64,000 bases of DNA from JBBQVK01 sp038211735 (GCA_038211735.1 JBBQVK010000001.1:62001-126000); one strand, 5' to 3'; shown: positions 32,872 to 44,120, counted from the stretch's first letter. A program made the numbers and translations. Notes: generated by a model not told the origin, from the letters alone.

Positions 32872-33678
32872 TTATTTCTGTACAGAGTGAATTGTAACTC
32901 TTGTTTTATCTCGTCTAAGGAAGAATACAGCCAAGAGGACTACAACAAATAGTTGAGCAATATATCAAGAAAGCTCTGTAACTACTTGTGTTAGTATTGG
33001 ATTCCCAATAATGTTTACTCATGCAGTAATTGCTCGTATAATACCAAAGACTATTATCGCAACTAATATGCCAATCAGGAACATATAACCCAATGTTTTC
33101 CATCGCCTATTCTTTATTATTGCTTTACTTTCTTTTAATGCATCCATATCAGTTTTGCCATAGTAAATTACTACGTAGAGAGCAAAATACCAGTATACCA
33201 TAAAAATCAATCAAGGAATAATCAATAATATAAACAGTCAAAAGAGGCATACTACTTGTACTATATTGGTCCAGATATAAGGCCATATTTTACGCCATGC
33301 TTGCTGTATTGTTTGTTGTAGGGACATCTCTTTCCCTTCTACTGTTTGAAATATTTTCAGTGCAATAGAAATATGTATAAGGAGATAGATAATTATTGCT
33401 ATGATCCCTCCTAAAGCCAGGACTGGTAGGTGAGGAGTTATTGCCCCCCAATCAATATTTTTAAGTTGGTCTGTAGAAATTGTTTCAGATCTATTTTGTA
33501 GTTGCTGTGCTACATCTGGCCCGATCGTTTGCACCAATCCTCGTTGGAATCATAGATTCATTACTCGCAACAAAAGCGCGCAAATAATAAGTAGTTGCCG
33601 CTGTTTTTTTATGGCAAACCGTGTCACACGAAAAATTGTTGGTAACGTACTACCTTGATCGAGAGCGCTATTGTGCAT
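32872..33678 (-). CDS. multi-pass membrane protein of unknown function
   Basis: A 268-residue protein with about five to six hydrophobic segments: LLIICALLLRVMNL, VLALGGIIAIIIYLLIHI, the long stretch around ILLIIPGLIFMVYWYFALYV, LGYMFLIGILVAIIVFGII and LFVVVLLAVFF. The central loop (SLQQTIQQAWRKIWPYIWTN) and the DALKESKAI segment resemble the DUF975/GDPD-membrane-domain type of integral protein, but I cannot assign it firmly. Several UGA codons are in or next to membrane helices. Confidence 0.7.
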
Positions 33679-33907
33679 ATGGTTAAGTAAGGATAAAAGT
33701 CATTACTACAAAGGAATCTACTTATATTAAGACCTACTACAAGGTAAGATCTCTGCGGTACCCTGAGCAAATAGTAGTACTTACGCCATTCACTCGCGTG
33801 ATCACAGTAGAGAAATACGTAACAAATGACATAATTTGCTCTTGATAGTCTACCCAATAAACCTATATGAATAGTGACAAAGACATCATTAACATAAAAA
33901 TATAACT

Positions 33908-34396
33908 ATGGATCAGCTATATATTGGACTCACCAGAATTAATTATCAGGTACATATTACGCATTGTACGTTTTGGCCTGATTACATTGCAACGCACCTA
34001 AAAGCAAAAGAGCAGTTGCTCAGCACGTACTGTTACCCAATTATGGAAGAGGTAGAAAAAGATCTTTTCGAGATCTGTCATTTTGCAGCACAGATTGGTA
34101 TGACACAAACGTTACTCCAACTTGGAGAGATGGCTTCACTAAGAGGAATTAAATTAGCAATTGAGGACTCAAAGCCTGCCTGGTATATGAGAGAGCTCTC
34201 CGGAGAGTACATTCAAGGAAAGTTCATCCCAGACTTCGAGTTGGATGATGAATTAGCTAAAAAATTCTGTCGGCTGTGTATGGCTGGAGATCTCAGCGAT
34301 GAAATCAACAAAGTAATAAAATTATTCTATAACACGGGACGTGTTCTCGTAGATCTTGCTCCACAAGATCAAATAATACGTCCTTGGAAAAATTAA
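33908..34396 (+). CDS. hypothetical protein
   Basis: A 162-residue soluble protein (MDQLYIGLTRINYQVHITH...), predicted mostly helical with three cysteines. There is no recognisable domain, no UGA codon and few glycines. It is 11 bases upstream of the next gene, and the pair is closed by a strong hairpin at 34913, so they form a two-gene unit. Confidence 0.6.
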   Translation: MDQLYIGLTRINYQVHITHCTFWPDYIATHLKAKEQLLSTYCYPIMEEVEKDLFEICHFAAQIGMTQTLLQLGEMASLRGIKLAIEDSKPAWYMRELSGEYIQGKFIPDFELDDELAKKFCRLCMAGDLSDEINKVIKLFYNTGRVLVDLAPQDQIIRPWKN

Positions 34397-34407
34397 CATA
34401 ACACACT

Positions 34408-34905
34408 ATGAAAGAGAAATTACATCTCCTGCTACGTGACAATCCTATTTCTGTGGTATTTGATCTTTCCTATACTGAAAGACAGTTGCATCCCGAATGT
34501 TATCCAATGCACATTGCCTCTTGGAAACAACGCGAACACATGAAAAATCAACCACCGCGCTACCGATATAAATTATTTGACCTATCAAATAATAGCAGCG
34601 AACATGCCCCTTATTTTATGTGGGTGTACTGTGATATCTTGCGCAGAGAAATAGATACTGTTGAAGAACTCTCCCAGTTTTTTACCTGGATGAGTAAATC
34701 TATCATGGACGGGTATCTGGCGGATATTAGATCTACAACCATGCTCTGGACAGAGACTCTGTTGTTGACTTATAAAAGACCAAATACTTCGTTCACGCCA
34801 AAACTGCGAGATAGTCATAAAGAGTTCTTATGTGACTACCTTCTCACTACTGGAAACGAAGTACGACGCGCAACCTTGAAACAGTTTGCCGTTCTTCCGA
34901 TATAA
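34408..34905 (+). CDS. hypothetical protein
   Basis: A 165-residue protein starting MKEKLHLLLRDNPISVVFDL, soluble and aromatic-rich. It is not related to a family I know. It lacks UGA, but glycine is rare in it, so this is weak evidence about origin. It forms an operon with the preceding gene and ends at a perfect terminator hairpin. Confidence 0.6.
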   Translation: MKEKLHLLLRDNPISVVFDLSYTERQLHPECYPMHIASWKQREHMKNQPPRYRYKLFDLSNNSSEHAPYFMWVYCDILRREIDTVEELSQFFTWMSKSIMDGYLADIRSTTMLWTETLLLTYKRPNTSFTPKLRDSHKEFLCDYLLTTGNEVRRATLKQFAVLPI

Positions 34906-34912
34906 AAGCACT

Positions 34913-34940
34913 AAGGCTGGGGATTCTCCCCAGCCTTTTG
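34913..34940 (+). terminator. perfect hairpin terminator
   Basis: AAGGCTGGGGA and TCCCCAGCCTT form an 11-bp stem with a three-base loop, followed by TTGTTT. Confidence 0.85.
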
Positions 34941-34986
34941 TTTACCTTGATTTTCAACTCGACCTACCTATATACAGGGACACAAC

Positions 34987-35059
34987 GCCAGAGTAGCACA
35001 GCTGGTAGTGCAGCTCACTCGTAACGAGCAGGTCGGCGGTTCGAATCCGCCCTCTGGCT
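34987..35059 (+). tRNA. tRNA-Thr (anticodon CGU)
   Basis: The cloverleaf closes with acceptor GCCAGAG/CTCTGGC. It has D stem GCAC/GTGC, anticodon loop CTCGTAA, and T arm GGCGG-TTCGAAT-CCGCC. No CCA is encoded. The anticodon stem has one A-C mismatch next to the loop. Confidence 0.92.
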
Positions 35060-35117
35060 AAGGAATCAACGAATGGTCAGCATTACGTATTAGTATCTTA
35101 TTTCTATTTCACCCTCT

Positions 35118-35189
35118 AGGGCCGTAGCTCATTGGTAGAGCGGAGGTCTCCAAAGCCTCGCGCAGTAGGTTCGATCCCTGCCGGCCCTG
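35118..35189 (+). tRNA. tRNA-Trp (anticodon CCA)
   Basis: Acceptor AGGGCCG/CGGCCCT, D arm GCTC/GAGC, anticodon loop CTCCAAA with stem GAGGT/GCCTC, T arm with TTCGATC, and discriminator G as is usual for bacterial tRNA-Trp. This tRNA reads UGG. With a CCA rather than UCA anticodon it should not read UGA, which agrees with UGA being Gly rather than Trp here. It cannot read CGA or CGG. Confidence 0.93.
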
Positions 35190-35199
35190 AATCAAGATT

Positions 35200-35224
35200 A
35201 ACTAGTCTAAGACTAGTTTTTTTT
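35200..35224. terminator. terminator after the tRNA pair
   Basis: AACTAGTC and GACTAGTT enclose TAA and are followed by a run of T, 10 bases after tRNA-Trp. Confidence 0.8.
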
Positions 35225-35285
35225 GTATTTAAAATCGTCCATTATGCCTTTCTACAAGGTTTTCCAGTATAGGACACAAAAGTAT

Positions 35286-36089
35286 CTATTTGGTCATACC
35301 TGCAATATCGTTTGCAACGCGTTCGAGGAATTTCGTCTCCTTGCCATTGATTTGATTGGTATATCGTAATCACAAAATATATTTATTCATATTATCGACA
35401 GAAGAGAGGTTTGCTTTTTTTAACATTTTTTTCAGTTCAGACTTGCCCGCTGAAGTTTTTACCTCAGCAATAAATAAGTCAGGAAGGGCACAGACGACTT
35501 CTCTCTCATGGTTTCTCACGTCCGTATAGACCAAGTTGAAGTCTATATTCACTCTCTCCTGCGTCTCTTTGTGGTAGAGAATCGATCTATCAAACTGTAT
35601 CTTAAGTGCGGGGAAGATGATCTGTTTGGGTGCATGTCCGAATATCCCTGTATACACACCCTCATAAAATTTGAGTGCTTCATTGGTTATCTTGCCGTGA
35701 TCTTCAGTGGGATAACGGTAGCTAAATACATTGATCCTCTCATTAGTCATGTATTTGATCTGAAAGTATACTTCATCATTGTAAAGATATTTTCTTGTTC
35801 TTACTTTTATTCTTTTGTCCTCTTGATCTGCGTACAAATGAAAGAGATCGTAGTCTTTAGTATCCATAAAAATATCTTCATATGGAAACACGTGTTGTTC
35901 AGCTATCTGTAAAATATCAAAAGCATCGTGATTTTTGTTTAAAAAATCTACAGTCATATCATAACTAAGAAAATATTTTTTTTCCTGTATCCCAAAAAAA
36001 TTCACATGACTGTCGATCTGATTTAAGTGTATTTCATTCATGCCTTTCAAAGCCATCTCTACGAAAGCATGCGCTTGCTGTTTATCCAT
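35286..36089 (-). CDS. VTC-domain protein, second copy
   Basis: A 267-residue relative of the protein at 30948-31853. It has VNFFGIQEKKYFLSYDMTV, IFMDTKDYDLFHLYADQ, RIKVRTRKYLYND, FQIKYMTNERINVFSYRY, a KQIIFPALKIQFDRSIL segment and RVNIDFNLVYTD, then a Lys-rich stretch (KTSAGKSELKKMLKKAN). The motif DVKY of the first copy is replaced by EKKYF. One UGA near the C-terminus (YILG-LRYT). Polyphosphate synthesis is possible by family but unproved, and the tunnel residues should be compared with VTC4. Confidence 0.75.
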
Positions 36090-36242
36090 AGGAAAATAGA
36101 AGTAAAATTAGATTCGCTTGTTCGCACAGTAAGAAACTATATAGACAGTTGCAAGGGATTATGTGCGAAATATCGTCTATTTTCTTAGCTATTTACTAAA
36201 AAGTACTCTTGCGATGAAGTTTTTATTATATACTCTTAGGGT

Positions 36243-37406
36243 ATGAAACGACTATATTTGTTAGTAGGAATAATACTGATCGCAGGGGTTTTTGCAGTGA
36301 AAGAAAATACCTTTACTCATTGAACACCTACACCAATGCCTACGCTTACACCAACAACTACGCTAGAAGGAAATCAACAGCTTGCAACATTTGCAGGAGG
36401 GTGTTTCCGATGTATGCAACCTTGATTTGATTCGTTGAGTGGCGTTGTTTCAACGCTTGTATGATATGCGTGAGGCACAGAAATTAATCCATCATATGAA
36501 GAAGTAGCTCATGGAGAAACATCACATAGAGAGTCTATCCAAGTGGTATATGATCCTGCAGTGATAAGCTATGAACAGCTCTTAGATGAGTATTTCATTC
36601 ATATCGATCCTACCGACCCATATGGACAGTTTGTAGACAAAGGAATGCAGTACACAACTGCCGTTTTCTATCATGACGATGATCAAAGACAAGTAGCTGA
36701 AGCGTACTTTAAACGCCTTACAGACTCCAAAAAATATGAAAAACGTATAGTAACTAAGATTTTACCATACACAACATTCTACCCAGCAGAGGACTACCAT
36801 CAGAAATATTACCTCAAAGCTAAAGAACGCTACACCAGTTATAAAAATCATTCAGGTCGTGAAGAGTATTTTGATCAATTTAAAGAGCCTGCAACAGACA
36901 CAGGAAGCGCGCCTGTAGCACAATGACTTACCTGTGACACATGAATCATATTTGATCCATCTAAACCAAAAGATAAAGGAGAGTTGAAAGATAAACTAAC
37001 AGACATCCAATACTTCGTTACTCAAGAAAATGGGACTGAAACACCATTTACTAATGAGTACCGAAACAACAAAGAAGAGGGTATTTATGTAGATGTGGTT
37101 TCGTGCAAACCGCTTTTCTCTTCTAGTGATAAGTTTGATTCTGGAACTGGACGACCAAGTTTCACTAAACCAATCGATACAGGAGTAGTTACAGAGCATG
37201 AAGATGGAAAACTTGGCATGTCTAGGACTGAAATAAGAAGTACTGATAGTGACTCACATCTCGGTCATGTGTTCACTGATGGACCGAAAGACAAAGGAGG
37301 ATTACGTTATTGTATGAACTCAGCTGCATTGAAATTTATTCCTAAATCGCAAATGGAAGCCCAATGATATGGGGATTATCTGAATCTCTTCTCTGGGTCA
37401 AATTAG
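36243..37406 (+). CDS. msrAB: exported bifunctional methionine sulfoxide reductase MsrA-MsrB
   Basis: A 387-residue fusion behind an N-terminal signal/anchor and Pro/Thr linker, so it repairs oxidised Met outside the cytoplasm. The MsrA part has AGGCF-x-CMQPGF, VGYAGG, HIDPTDPYGQFVDKG and HQKY. The MsrB part has GIYVDVVSCKPLFSS, FDSGTG-x-PSF, DSHLGHVFTDGP and the catalytic LRYCMNSAAL. In all three places where the families have tryptophan (GCFWC, NEYW, GTGWPSF) the codon is CGA (36408, 37062, 37152), while RTEIRS and LRYC use AGG, AGA and CGT. Seven UGA codons are read as Gly, including G-x-x-GG of the MsrA core. Confidence 0.95.
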
Positions 37407-37475
37407 GACAAATTGCATATTTGATTAGAATCAATATTTTATCAATCTCGCAGCTTTATTTATTACCAACAAGTC

Positions 37476-37949
37476 ATGAAGAAATATTTCCTCGTAGCGA
37501 TCGTAGTAATCGTAGCAATAAGTAGCAAATTTTTTGTCTATGCCTATGAATCAACGGTAGACTTAGATAATAGGATCGATAGAGTAGCTGATGCAATAAT
37601 GGATATAATGGTAAGGAAGGATGCAACTTATGGCAACAAGGTCCTTGTGTTACTAGAGTGATATAAAACTAGATTCGATCTAAAGGGTGATGATAGAAAC
37701 GAATACGTTGCAAATAGATTACTCCTCCAGTTAGCTAGCTTCCATCACTGCACGACCCTAGGAGGCACGTGGGTGACTGTTGTAAATGAGTGCGAACTTA
37801 TCAGTAAAGATCAGTGTAAGACGCTAGATGGGACATTTAATGAGTGTGGTTCTGCCTGTAGACATGAACCAGAAAGCACTATCTGTACACTGCAGTGCGT
37901 CCCTTTCTGTGCAGTTGAGTTGGATTATACCATTCCAGAATCCAAGTAA
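37476..37949 (+). CDS. exported Cys-rich protein of unknown function
   Basis: A 157-residue protein with a cleavable-type signal (KKYFLVAIVVIVAISSKFFVYA). The C-terminal third is rich in cysteine: HHCTTLGG, NECELI, DQCKTL, NECGSACRH, ICTLQCVPFCAVE, suggesting disulfide-stabilised structure. One UGA. It lies between msrAB and another exported protein, all on the same strand, in what looks like an envelope-protein cluster. Confidence 0.7.
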
Positions 37950-38039
37950 TTCCAAAGATTTATCGCAGACAAAAGAACTATTTGCTTGTTATGATAAAAT
38001 GAGTACATTTTAAATAATTTTACTATTCACTCTACTCCT

Positions 38040-38819
38040 ATGAAAAAGTTCCTTCTTCTTGCACTAAGCGCGCTCAGCTTCTTTACAATGACTAGCAGTA
38101 TATTTGCTTATGATGCAACTCAAGAAGATCGTGATCTCCGCAATGAGGTGAGAGCCCATGTAGACTCTCTCTATCCTGGAAGTATCGCACCACTATTGCG
38201 TGCATACGGCAGATTACAAAACTTGACACCATACCTGACTATCACCTATTGAGAGCGTGGGATTTGGTTTGCTGAAAAACTAAAAGAGGTCTTTGTAGAG
38301 CAGTTATTTGAGAACAACGACGTGTGTATCCAATGATATACCCAAGCAGGAGATACAGTCGAAGTAATGTATACCGTGCGTGGAACAAACGGAGAATTAC
38401 TTCGTGAAACTTCAGTCCCGCTGGTATTCAATCCTGGTGCTGAACAAGTCCGGAAGTCATTAGATGACAATGTCTATGGGCTACAAAAGAATAAAGCAAA
38501 TGTAGATGTTATAGGCACTCTTCAAGTTAATCCCGACGATGAAGGTCAGCGGACAAAAGAGATGCCGCGTAATGAAATCGAAGATAATAAACCTCCTTAT
38601 GTAGGAGCTACGTATGTCTTCGGTTCTAAAACAATCCCTGGAGCAATCCTAGGAACAGTAATTTCAATGAATGCAGACACCGTCACTTTCGACTTTGAGG
38701 ACGCACCTTTGGGTAAAGAAGTAGTGTTAAGAGTACAGTTGGAAATGTTGAGAAAGGGATGTAGCAGTACTAAGAATTCTCCATCAAACGATGTTACTAT
38801 ATTACCCGTTGTACATTAG
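38040..38819 (+). CDS. exported FKBP/SlyD-like protein
   Basis: A 259-residue protein with a signal peptide (FLLLALSALSFFTMTSSIFA), an 80-residue helical region, and a domain with the SlyD/FKBP pattern: DTVEVMYTVRGTNGELLRET, then a long insertion and ISMNADTVTFDFEDAPLGKEVVLRVQLEML, matching the SlyD 'vDfNHPLAGK' strand. These domains catalyse prolyl isomerisation or act as chaperones. Active-site aromatic residues are not all conserved, so enzymatic activity is uncertain. Two UGA codons. Confidence 0.7.
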
Positions 38820-38836
38820 TTTGTATGTCGTTGAAA

Positions 38837-40654
38837 TTAATTTCAAGAATTTGATTCTGAAGTTGGTAGAGTAGAGGAAGAATTTTCTGGTGGAACAGGA
38901 AGTTCTTTTTCAATTAGTGAAATGTGCAACTCATCCAGCTGTGCCTTATCTATGATACTCGGAGCGCCCATCATAACGTCTTCAGCTCTTCCTGATTTGG
39001 GGAAGGCGTAGCACTCACGGATGCTTGGTTCGTCTTGGAAGATCATCATAATGCGGTCAAATCCAAAGGCAAAACCGCCATGTGGAGGAGCCCCATATTG
39101 GAAGGCTTCATACATCGCCCCAAAACGTTCTTTGATTTGATCTTCCCCCATACCTAGCTTTTCGAAAGCTGCGACCATCACTTCTGGATTGTGGTTACGG
39201 ATTGATCACGAAAGTATTTCAAATCCATTTAAGACCATGTCATATTGATTAGTTTGAATCTCACTAGGGTCTTTGGTCTTCAACGCTTCTACACCTCCGA
39301 CAACATGCGAAAATGGATTGTGTCAGAAATCTCGTTTCTTATTTTTTTCATCGTACTCGTAGAAGGGGAAGTCGGTAATCCACACAAATGCTAGATCCTT
39401 ATCGTCTGCTAATTTATAATAGTCTCTGCAATACAGTCTTACTTTGTTTAATACTTTGTTAACTAGCTCTTTTGGTCATGCACCGAAGAAAAGCATATCA
39501 CCTTCTTCTGCATCAGTTGCTTCTTGGATGAAATCTAACTGTTCTTTGGTAAAGAATTTTGCAATAGGTGAGCGCATCTCTCCATTCTCATAAATGAAAT
39601 AGGCGAGACCTCCAGCGCCTGCTTGTTTCGCTACTTCAGTAAGATCATCGATCTCTTTTCTCGTCATAATATGTTGGTCGAGTTTCACCGCTTTAACAAT
39701 TCCTCACTCTTTGATTGCATTGGCAAACACCCCAAATTCCGAATTTTTGACAAGTTGACTAATATCGACAAACTGCATATCAAAGCGCAGATCTGGCTTA
39801 TCACTACCATAATAGTCCATCGCTTCGGCATAAGGGAGACGCGTAAACTCAACACAGATTGTCTTAGTTGGGACTAAACTTTCCACCATATCACGCATAT
39901 AACGTTCTGCAATATCGAACACATCATCTTGGTGCACAAAACTCATCTCTGCATCGACTTGATAGAACTCACAACTATGTCTATCTGCACGCGGATCTTC
40001 ATCACGAAAACAAGGCGCTATTTGAAAATATTTATCTACTCATCCTACCATCAATAATTGTTTGTACTGTTGCGGCGCTTGCGGAAGTGCATAAAATTTC
40101 CCAGGATTAACACGCGAAGGAATCACATAATCACGTGCACCTTCTGGTGAACTTACTGTAAAAATTGGTGTTTGTACTTCCAAAAATCACTCATTCGTAA
40201 ACCAGTTACGCGTGAAATGATTCATACGTGCCCTAAACTCAATATTCTCTAATACAGGGCGCCTTCTAATATCTAAGAATCTATGCTTAAATCTATTCTC
40301 CTCACTGGTGTTTGACTCATCTCTAATAGAAAAAGGCAATTCTTTACAAACGGTATGTACTTCTATCGTCTCCAATGCAACTTCTATATCTCCTGTGGGC
40401 ATATTACCATTTGCTTGTCCTTGTGGTCTTGCGACAACGGCACCCGTGATTTTTACACAGTATTCTGGCTTCAATTCAGGCATGGTAGGCACTAACGCAC
40501 TACCGACGCTAATTTGTGTCTTTCCATATCTATCCCTCAAGACCAAAAATAGCAGTCCACCCATATCCCTAATATCGTCTATCCATCCAGAGAGGGTAAC
40601 GGTTTCCCCAGCATCTTCTTTACGTAACTGTCCACACGTGTGCGTTCTATGCAT
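38837..40654 (-). CDS. aspS: aspartyl-tRNA synthetase
   Basis: A 605-residue bacterial-type AspRS. The OB-fold anticodon domain has SGWIDDIRDMGGLLFLVLRDRYG. The class II core follows with FLEVQTPIF, FRDEDPRADR (motif 2), the GAD insertion (VKAVKLDQHIMTRKEID...), GHNPFSHVVGG, and motif 3 GGFAFGFDRIMM. It charges tRNA-Asp; AsnRS is also encoded at 42080, so it need not be non-discriminating. At least six UGA codons are Gly. CGA before DFGHNPFS matches a position often Trp. ATG 40654 gives the family start; a longer frame upstream has no support. Confidence 0.95.
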
Positions 40655-40858
40655 GATAGTTTTCTCCAAGCTATAAAAAATAATACAAAATATATAGTGA
40701 AACAACTGTCTATTGGAAGAGCAGGCTAGGGAGCTCCTACCAATGAACAATTTCATAAAAACGTGATATAGTATCCAGTTCCGGCTTGTTTTAGTAGGGA
40801 TTATTACTAATCTAAATGAGGCGCTAGTAAACGATAGTATTTGTTTTTCATAAATCTC

Positions 40859-41956
40859 ATGAACCTACTCCCAAAAAAAATCCACAAAGAACTCCAAGAG
40901 AGAGTAAAAACTTATTTTGCGCAAAATGGAATCCAAAGAACCGCAAATGGGGAAATGAAAACTAAGACAGTAACGCTGTTAACAGCGCGAATGGGAAGCT
41001 ATCTTGCAATAATACTATTTCATAGTCATCTTCCAGTCGGTCGACAGATAGTACTCTTTGTTATTTTTAGTTTTTCAGGGGTTGGGATCTGATTTTGCGT
41101 TATGCACGACGCCAACCATGGCGCCTATAGTAGCAGTAAAACAGTCAACAAACTCCTGTGATATTCAATGAACATGTTAGGGTACAATAAGTGGGTCTGG
41201 ACGCAGCAACATAACTTGAGACATCACGTGCTCACCAATATTGACGGCCATGACGATGATATACAACCATGATTTGCGCTCCGTTTCGCAAAAGAGCAGC
41301 CGCACCATCGACGACATCAATTCCAACGGTTGTATTTTTTGCCGCTCTACGCACTGCAAACAGTTATTTGGGTAGTCGTAGGAGATTTTATGAAATTTTA
41401 CACCTATACTCAAGAAGCGTTTAAAAATAGAGCAACAGATAAGGTTAAGCATAAACAATATATCAAGGAATCACGGATTCTTTATCTAAGTAAAGCTCGA
41501 TACTTTATTTTGATATTTGGTATTCCGTTGCTTGCAGGGTTTGATATTCGATTGATAGTTAAAGCGTTCTTTATTATGCATGCAATCAGCGGACTCTTTA
41601 CTGCATTAGTATTCCAGTGTGCCCACGTAAGAGTCGATGCTGAAACATATGACCAATCAGGCCCTGAGAAAGTAGATGAAAATAGTTTTGTAGTGCACCA
41701 AGTACAAAGCACGGGAAATTTTGCTCCTCAGTCGAGAATATTTTCTCGGTTTATAGGTGGACTTACTCATCAAATCGAACATCATCTCTTCCCCAATATC
41801 TGTCACGTTCACTATCCAAAGATAAGACCTATTGTGAGACAAACTCTGCTAGAATATGGACTTCCTTATAATGAGTATAAGACCTTTGCTTCTGCACTAC
41901 GATCGCACGCTGCGCAGATACGACAGTTGAGTTGGAAGCCGAAATCGATGGCTTAA
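40859..41956 (+). CDS. membrane fatty acid desaturase
   Basis: A 365-residue acyl-lipid or acyl-CoA desaturase with the three histidine boxes HDANHGAY, HNLRHH and HQIEHHLF, and two paired hydrophobic regions. The di-iron enzyme introduces double bonds using O2, so the cell meets oxygen. Three UGA codons are Gly. The codon before FIGGLTHQIEHH is CGG (41747-41749), where the family commonly has Trp (W-F-x-GGLN). A 12-bp perfect hairpin follows. The wider lipid pathway is not in the window. Confidence 0.92.
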
Positions 41957-42021
41957 TGAGGCAGTAATGAAATGAAAATGTAATAAAATAAGACAAAATG
42001 GAATGGACAATGAACATAGAC

Positions 42022-42049
42022 AAAAAGGACCGCAGTAGCGGTCCTTTTT
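42022..42049. terminator. bidirectional terminator
   Basis: AAAAAGGACCGC and GCGGTCCTTTTT form a 12-bp perfect stem around AGTA, between the converging desaturase and asnS genes. Confidence 0.88.
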
Positions 42050-42079
42050 ATTTCAAATGTATATCAAACCAATCCGCGC

Positions 42080-43372
42080 TTACGGCGTTATTCTATTGTG
42101 ATATCTTGGGAAAGGAATTGACTCTCTAATATGTTGTAGTCCACAAATTCGCATAACCAATCTTTCTAATCCAAATCCAAATCAAGAAGTGGTAACACCA
42201 CCGTATTTTCTGATATCCAGATACCGCTCATAGTCTGCAAGAGTATATCATCTTTCGATAATTCTTTGCTTGAGCAGATCATAGTCACCCAATCTTTCTG
42301 ATCCACCAATCACTTCTCCATATCCTTCAGGAGCGAGGAGATCAGCGCATTTAGCCGTACCTGGATGTTGTGGATCTTCAGGCATATAGAAGGCTTTTAT
42401 CGCCAATGGGAAGTTAGTCACAAACAATGGAACCTCGTACTTATCCATTAGCATTTTCTCATCGTCAGCGCCTAGATCATCACCATCTTTTATATCTGAT
42501 CACATCGCCTGTAACTCTTTGACTACCTCTGCGTGCGTTTTTTTTAGAAACGGTTGAGCAAAAGACTTTTTTAGGTTGTCTATATTTCTTTCAATCATTT
42601 CCAACTCTGGTGTTCTAATTCTAATCACTTCACCGATAATAAACTTTATCAATGACTCTTGAATCTCCATATTGTGCGTATTATCACAGAAAGCAGTCTC
42701 AGCATCCATCATCCACAACTCATTGAGATGACGTCTTGTTTTGCTTCTTTCAGCACGGAATACAGGCCCAAAATCATACACATTCCTATGTCCCGCAATG
42801 GCCGCTTCTATATACATTTGCCCTGTTTGCGTAAGGTACATTATCTCATCGTTGGTATGTTTTGTTTCGTATAATGACGTACTATCTTCTGCAACGGTTG
42901 GCGTGAAAATAGGGGCGTCAATTTTTGTATACTCATGTGCACGCATTCGATCATACGTAGCATGGATAATCGTATCTCTTACACGCTGGATCGCTCGCTG
43001 ACTTTTCGCTCTCAAATACAGATGTCTCATGTCGAATAAAAACTCAACACCATGATCATCTTTCTGTCCTAGAGGAAAATCTTTCGCAGGACTAAGTATT
43101 TTTACTCCCGTTACATGAAGTTCAAACTCTTCTTTCTTCGGATGTTTTGCAACAGTTCAGGTGAGTTCAATAGCTGATTCAATACCACAGGCAGTAATGT
43201 CAGCAAATGCAGCAGCACCTACTTTCCCGGGCTCTATGATGCATTGGAGATACCCACTTCCATCTCTCAGTTCAACAAAAGCTATCTTCCCAGAAGATCT
43301 ACTATGCGCAATTCGTCACATCAGGGTAATCTCTTTTCCAACATCTTGTGCACTGATATGTGAGATAAGCAT
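42080..43372 (-). CDS. asnS: asparaginyl-tRNA synthetase
   Basis: A 430-residue AsnRS. The OB fold starts with EITLMG-x-IAHSRSSGKIAFVELRDG; the core has TSLYETKHTNDEIMYLTQTGQ, FGPVFRAERSKTRRHLNELW (motif 2) and FGFGLERLVMRICGLQHIRE (motif 3). The x after MG is CGA (43313-43315) where AsnRS/AspRS have the invariant GW(V/I), and the G is UGA (43316-43318). Further UGA codons are at family glycines, such as the one opening FGFGLER. The presence of AsnRS means tRNA-Asn is charged directly. Confidence 0.95.
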
Positions 43373-43429
43373 CAGAAAGTATTGCTAGGGAAGTAAATAA
43401 TAATCTATAGTTATATGCTGATCGTACAT

Positions 43430-43771
43430 TTATCTCACTCTCGTATTTTTCACTAATTTTTTTCTCAATCGACCACCAACGGGTACTTCTACGAAATTAC
43501 TTGCTCCACTAGGTGTTTTAGTATATCTTCGTCCATCAGGGTCTATTCTCAAACGTGTTTCTCGACAAATTTTTCTTCATTTCAAGAACCAATTGTAGGT
43601 ATGTCCTTTTGGATTAGTCTCAGCACCTACAATTCCTTGTTCTTTGGCTTCTTCAATGCTCAATTTTCTCTTAGGATAGGTAAAGCGTTGAACACCTTTT
43701 GTGCGTCCAGCTTGCTTTTGTAATTGATTCTTCTTAGCGGCAATACCGCGTTTGTTTGTACGTGCACCCAT
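43430..43771 (-). CDS. small basic protein of unknown function
   Basis: A 113-residue, Arg/Lys-rich soluble protein: MGARTNKRGIAAKKNQLQKQ, a QRFTYPKRKLSIEEAK segment, RKICRETRLRIDPDGRRY and a C-terminal GGRLRKKLVKNTRVR. Its composition is like a ribosomal or RNA-binding protein, but I recognise no family. One UGA. It precedes asnS on the same strand. ATG 43771 is preferred over a TTG 36 bases upstream. Confidence 0.6.
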
Positions 43772-44120
43772 GAGAGATTTGTAGTAAAAGCGAAAAGATA
43801 TTTTCAATGTAGTGATCTAAGCAGTTGTTGCAAGCAACCTTCATAAGAACTACTATTGACTTATACAACAAAATATATAAGAACGTCTTCACGAGAGAGA
43901 AAGATTATAATTCTATAAAGTTAGAGTTATGCATATAAGGAAGCCCGATCTTTTTCTCCAACCGTAACATACGCTTACACCCTGAGCTTCTTATGGGTGC
44001 GGTGCTATCAGTTTTTAGTATTCAATGAGTACGCACAAAAACTCCCTGGCAAAAATCAAGCATCACTGAGCACGACCGAATGTTTCTTCGTTTCGGACAC
44101 GGCTCAAAAAACTATTAACC
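43772..44120. other. intergenic region of about 350 bases before the first ArsR gene
   Basis: No gene is supported here. The left part is AT-rich like the rest of the window and holds a possible divergent promoter (TTGACT near 43856). From about 43940 base composition rises toward that of the GC-richer ArsR gene, so the left edge of a transferred segment may lie near there. Short reading frames across it have no recognisable product. Confidence 0.5.

Noticed and set aside
33679..33907. Possible gene in the gap before 33908
   Set aside because: Both strands give only short frames without recognisable sequence even with UGA read as Gly.
40655..40756. Longer N-terminus for AspRS
   Set aside because: The extra 34 residues lie before the family start and look like untranslated leader; ATG 40654 fits homologues.
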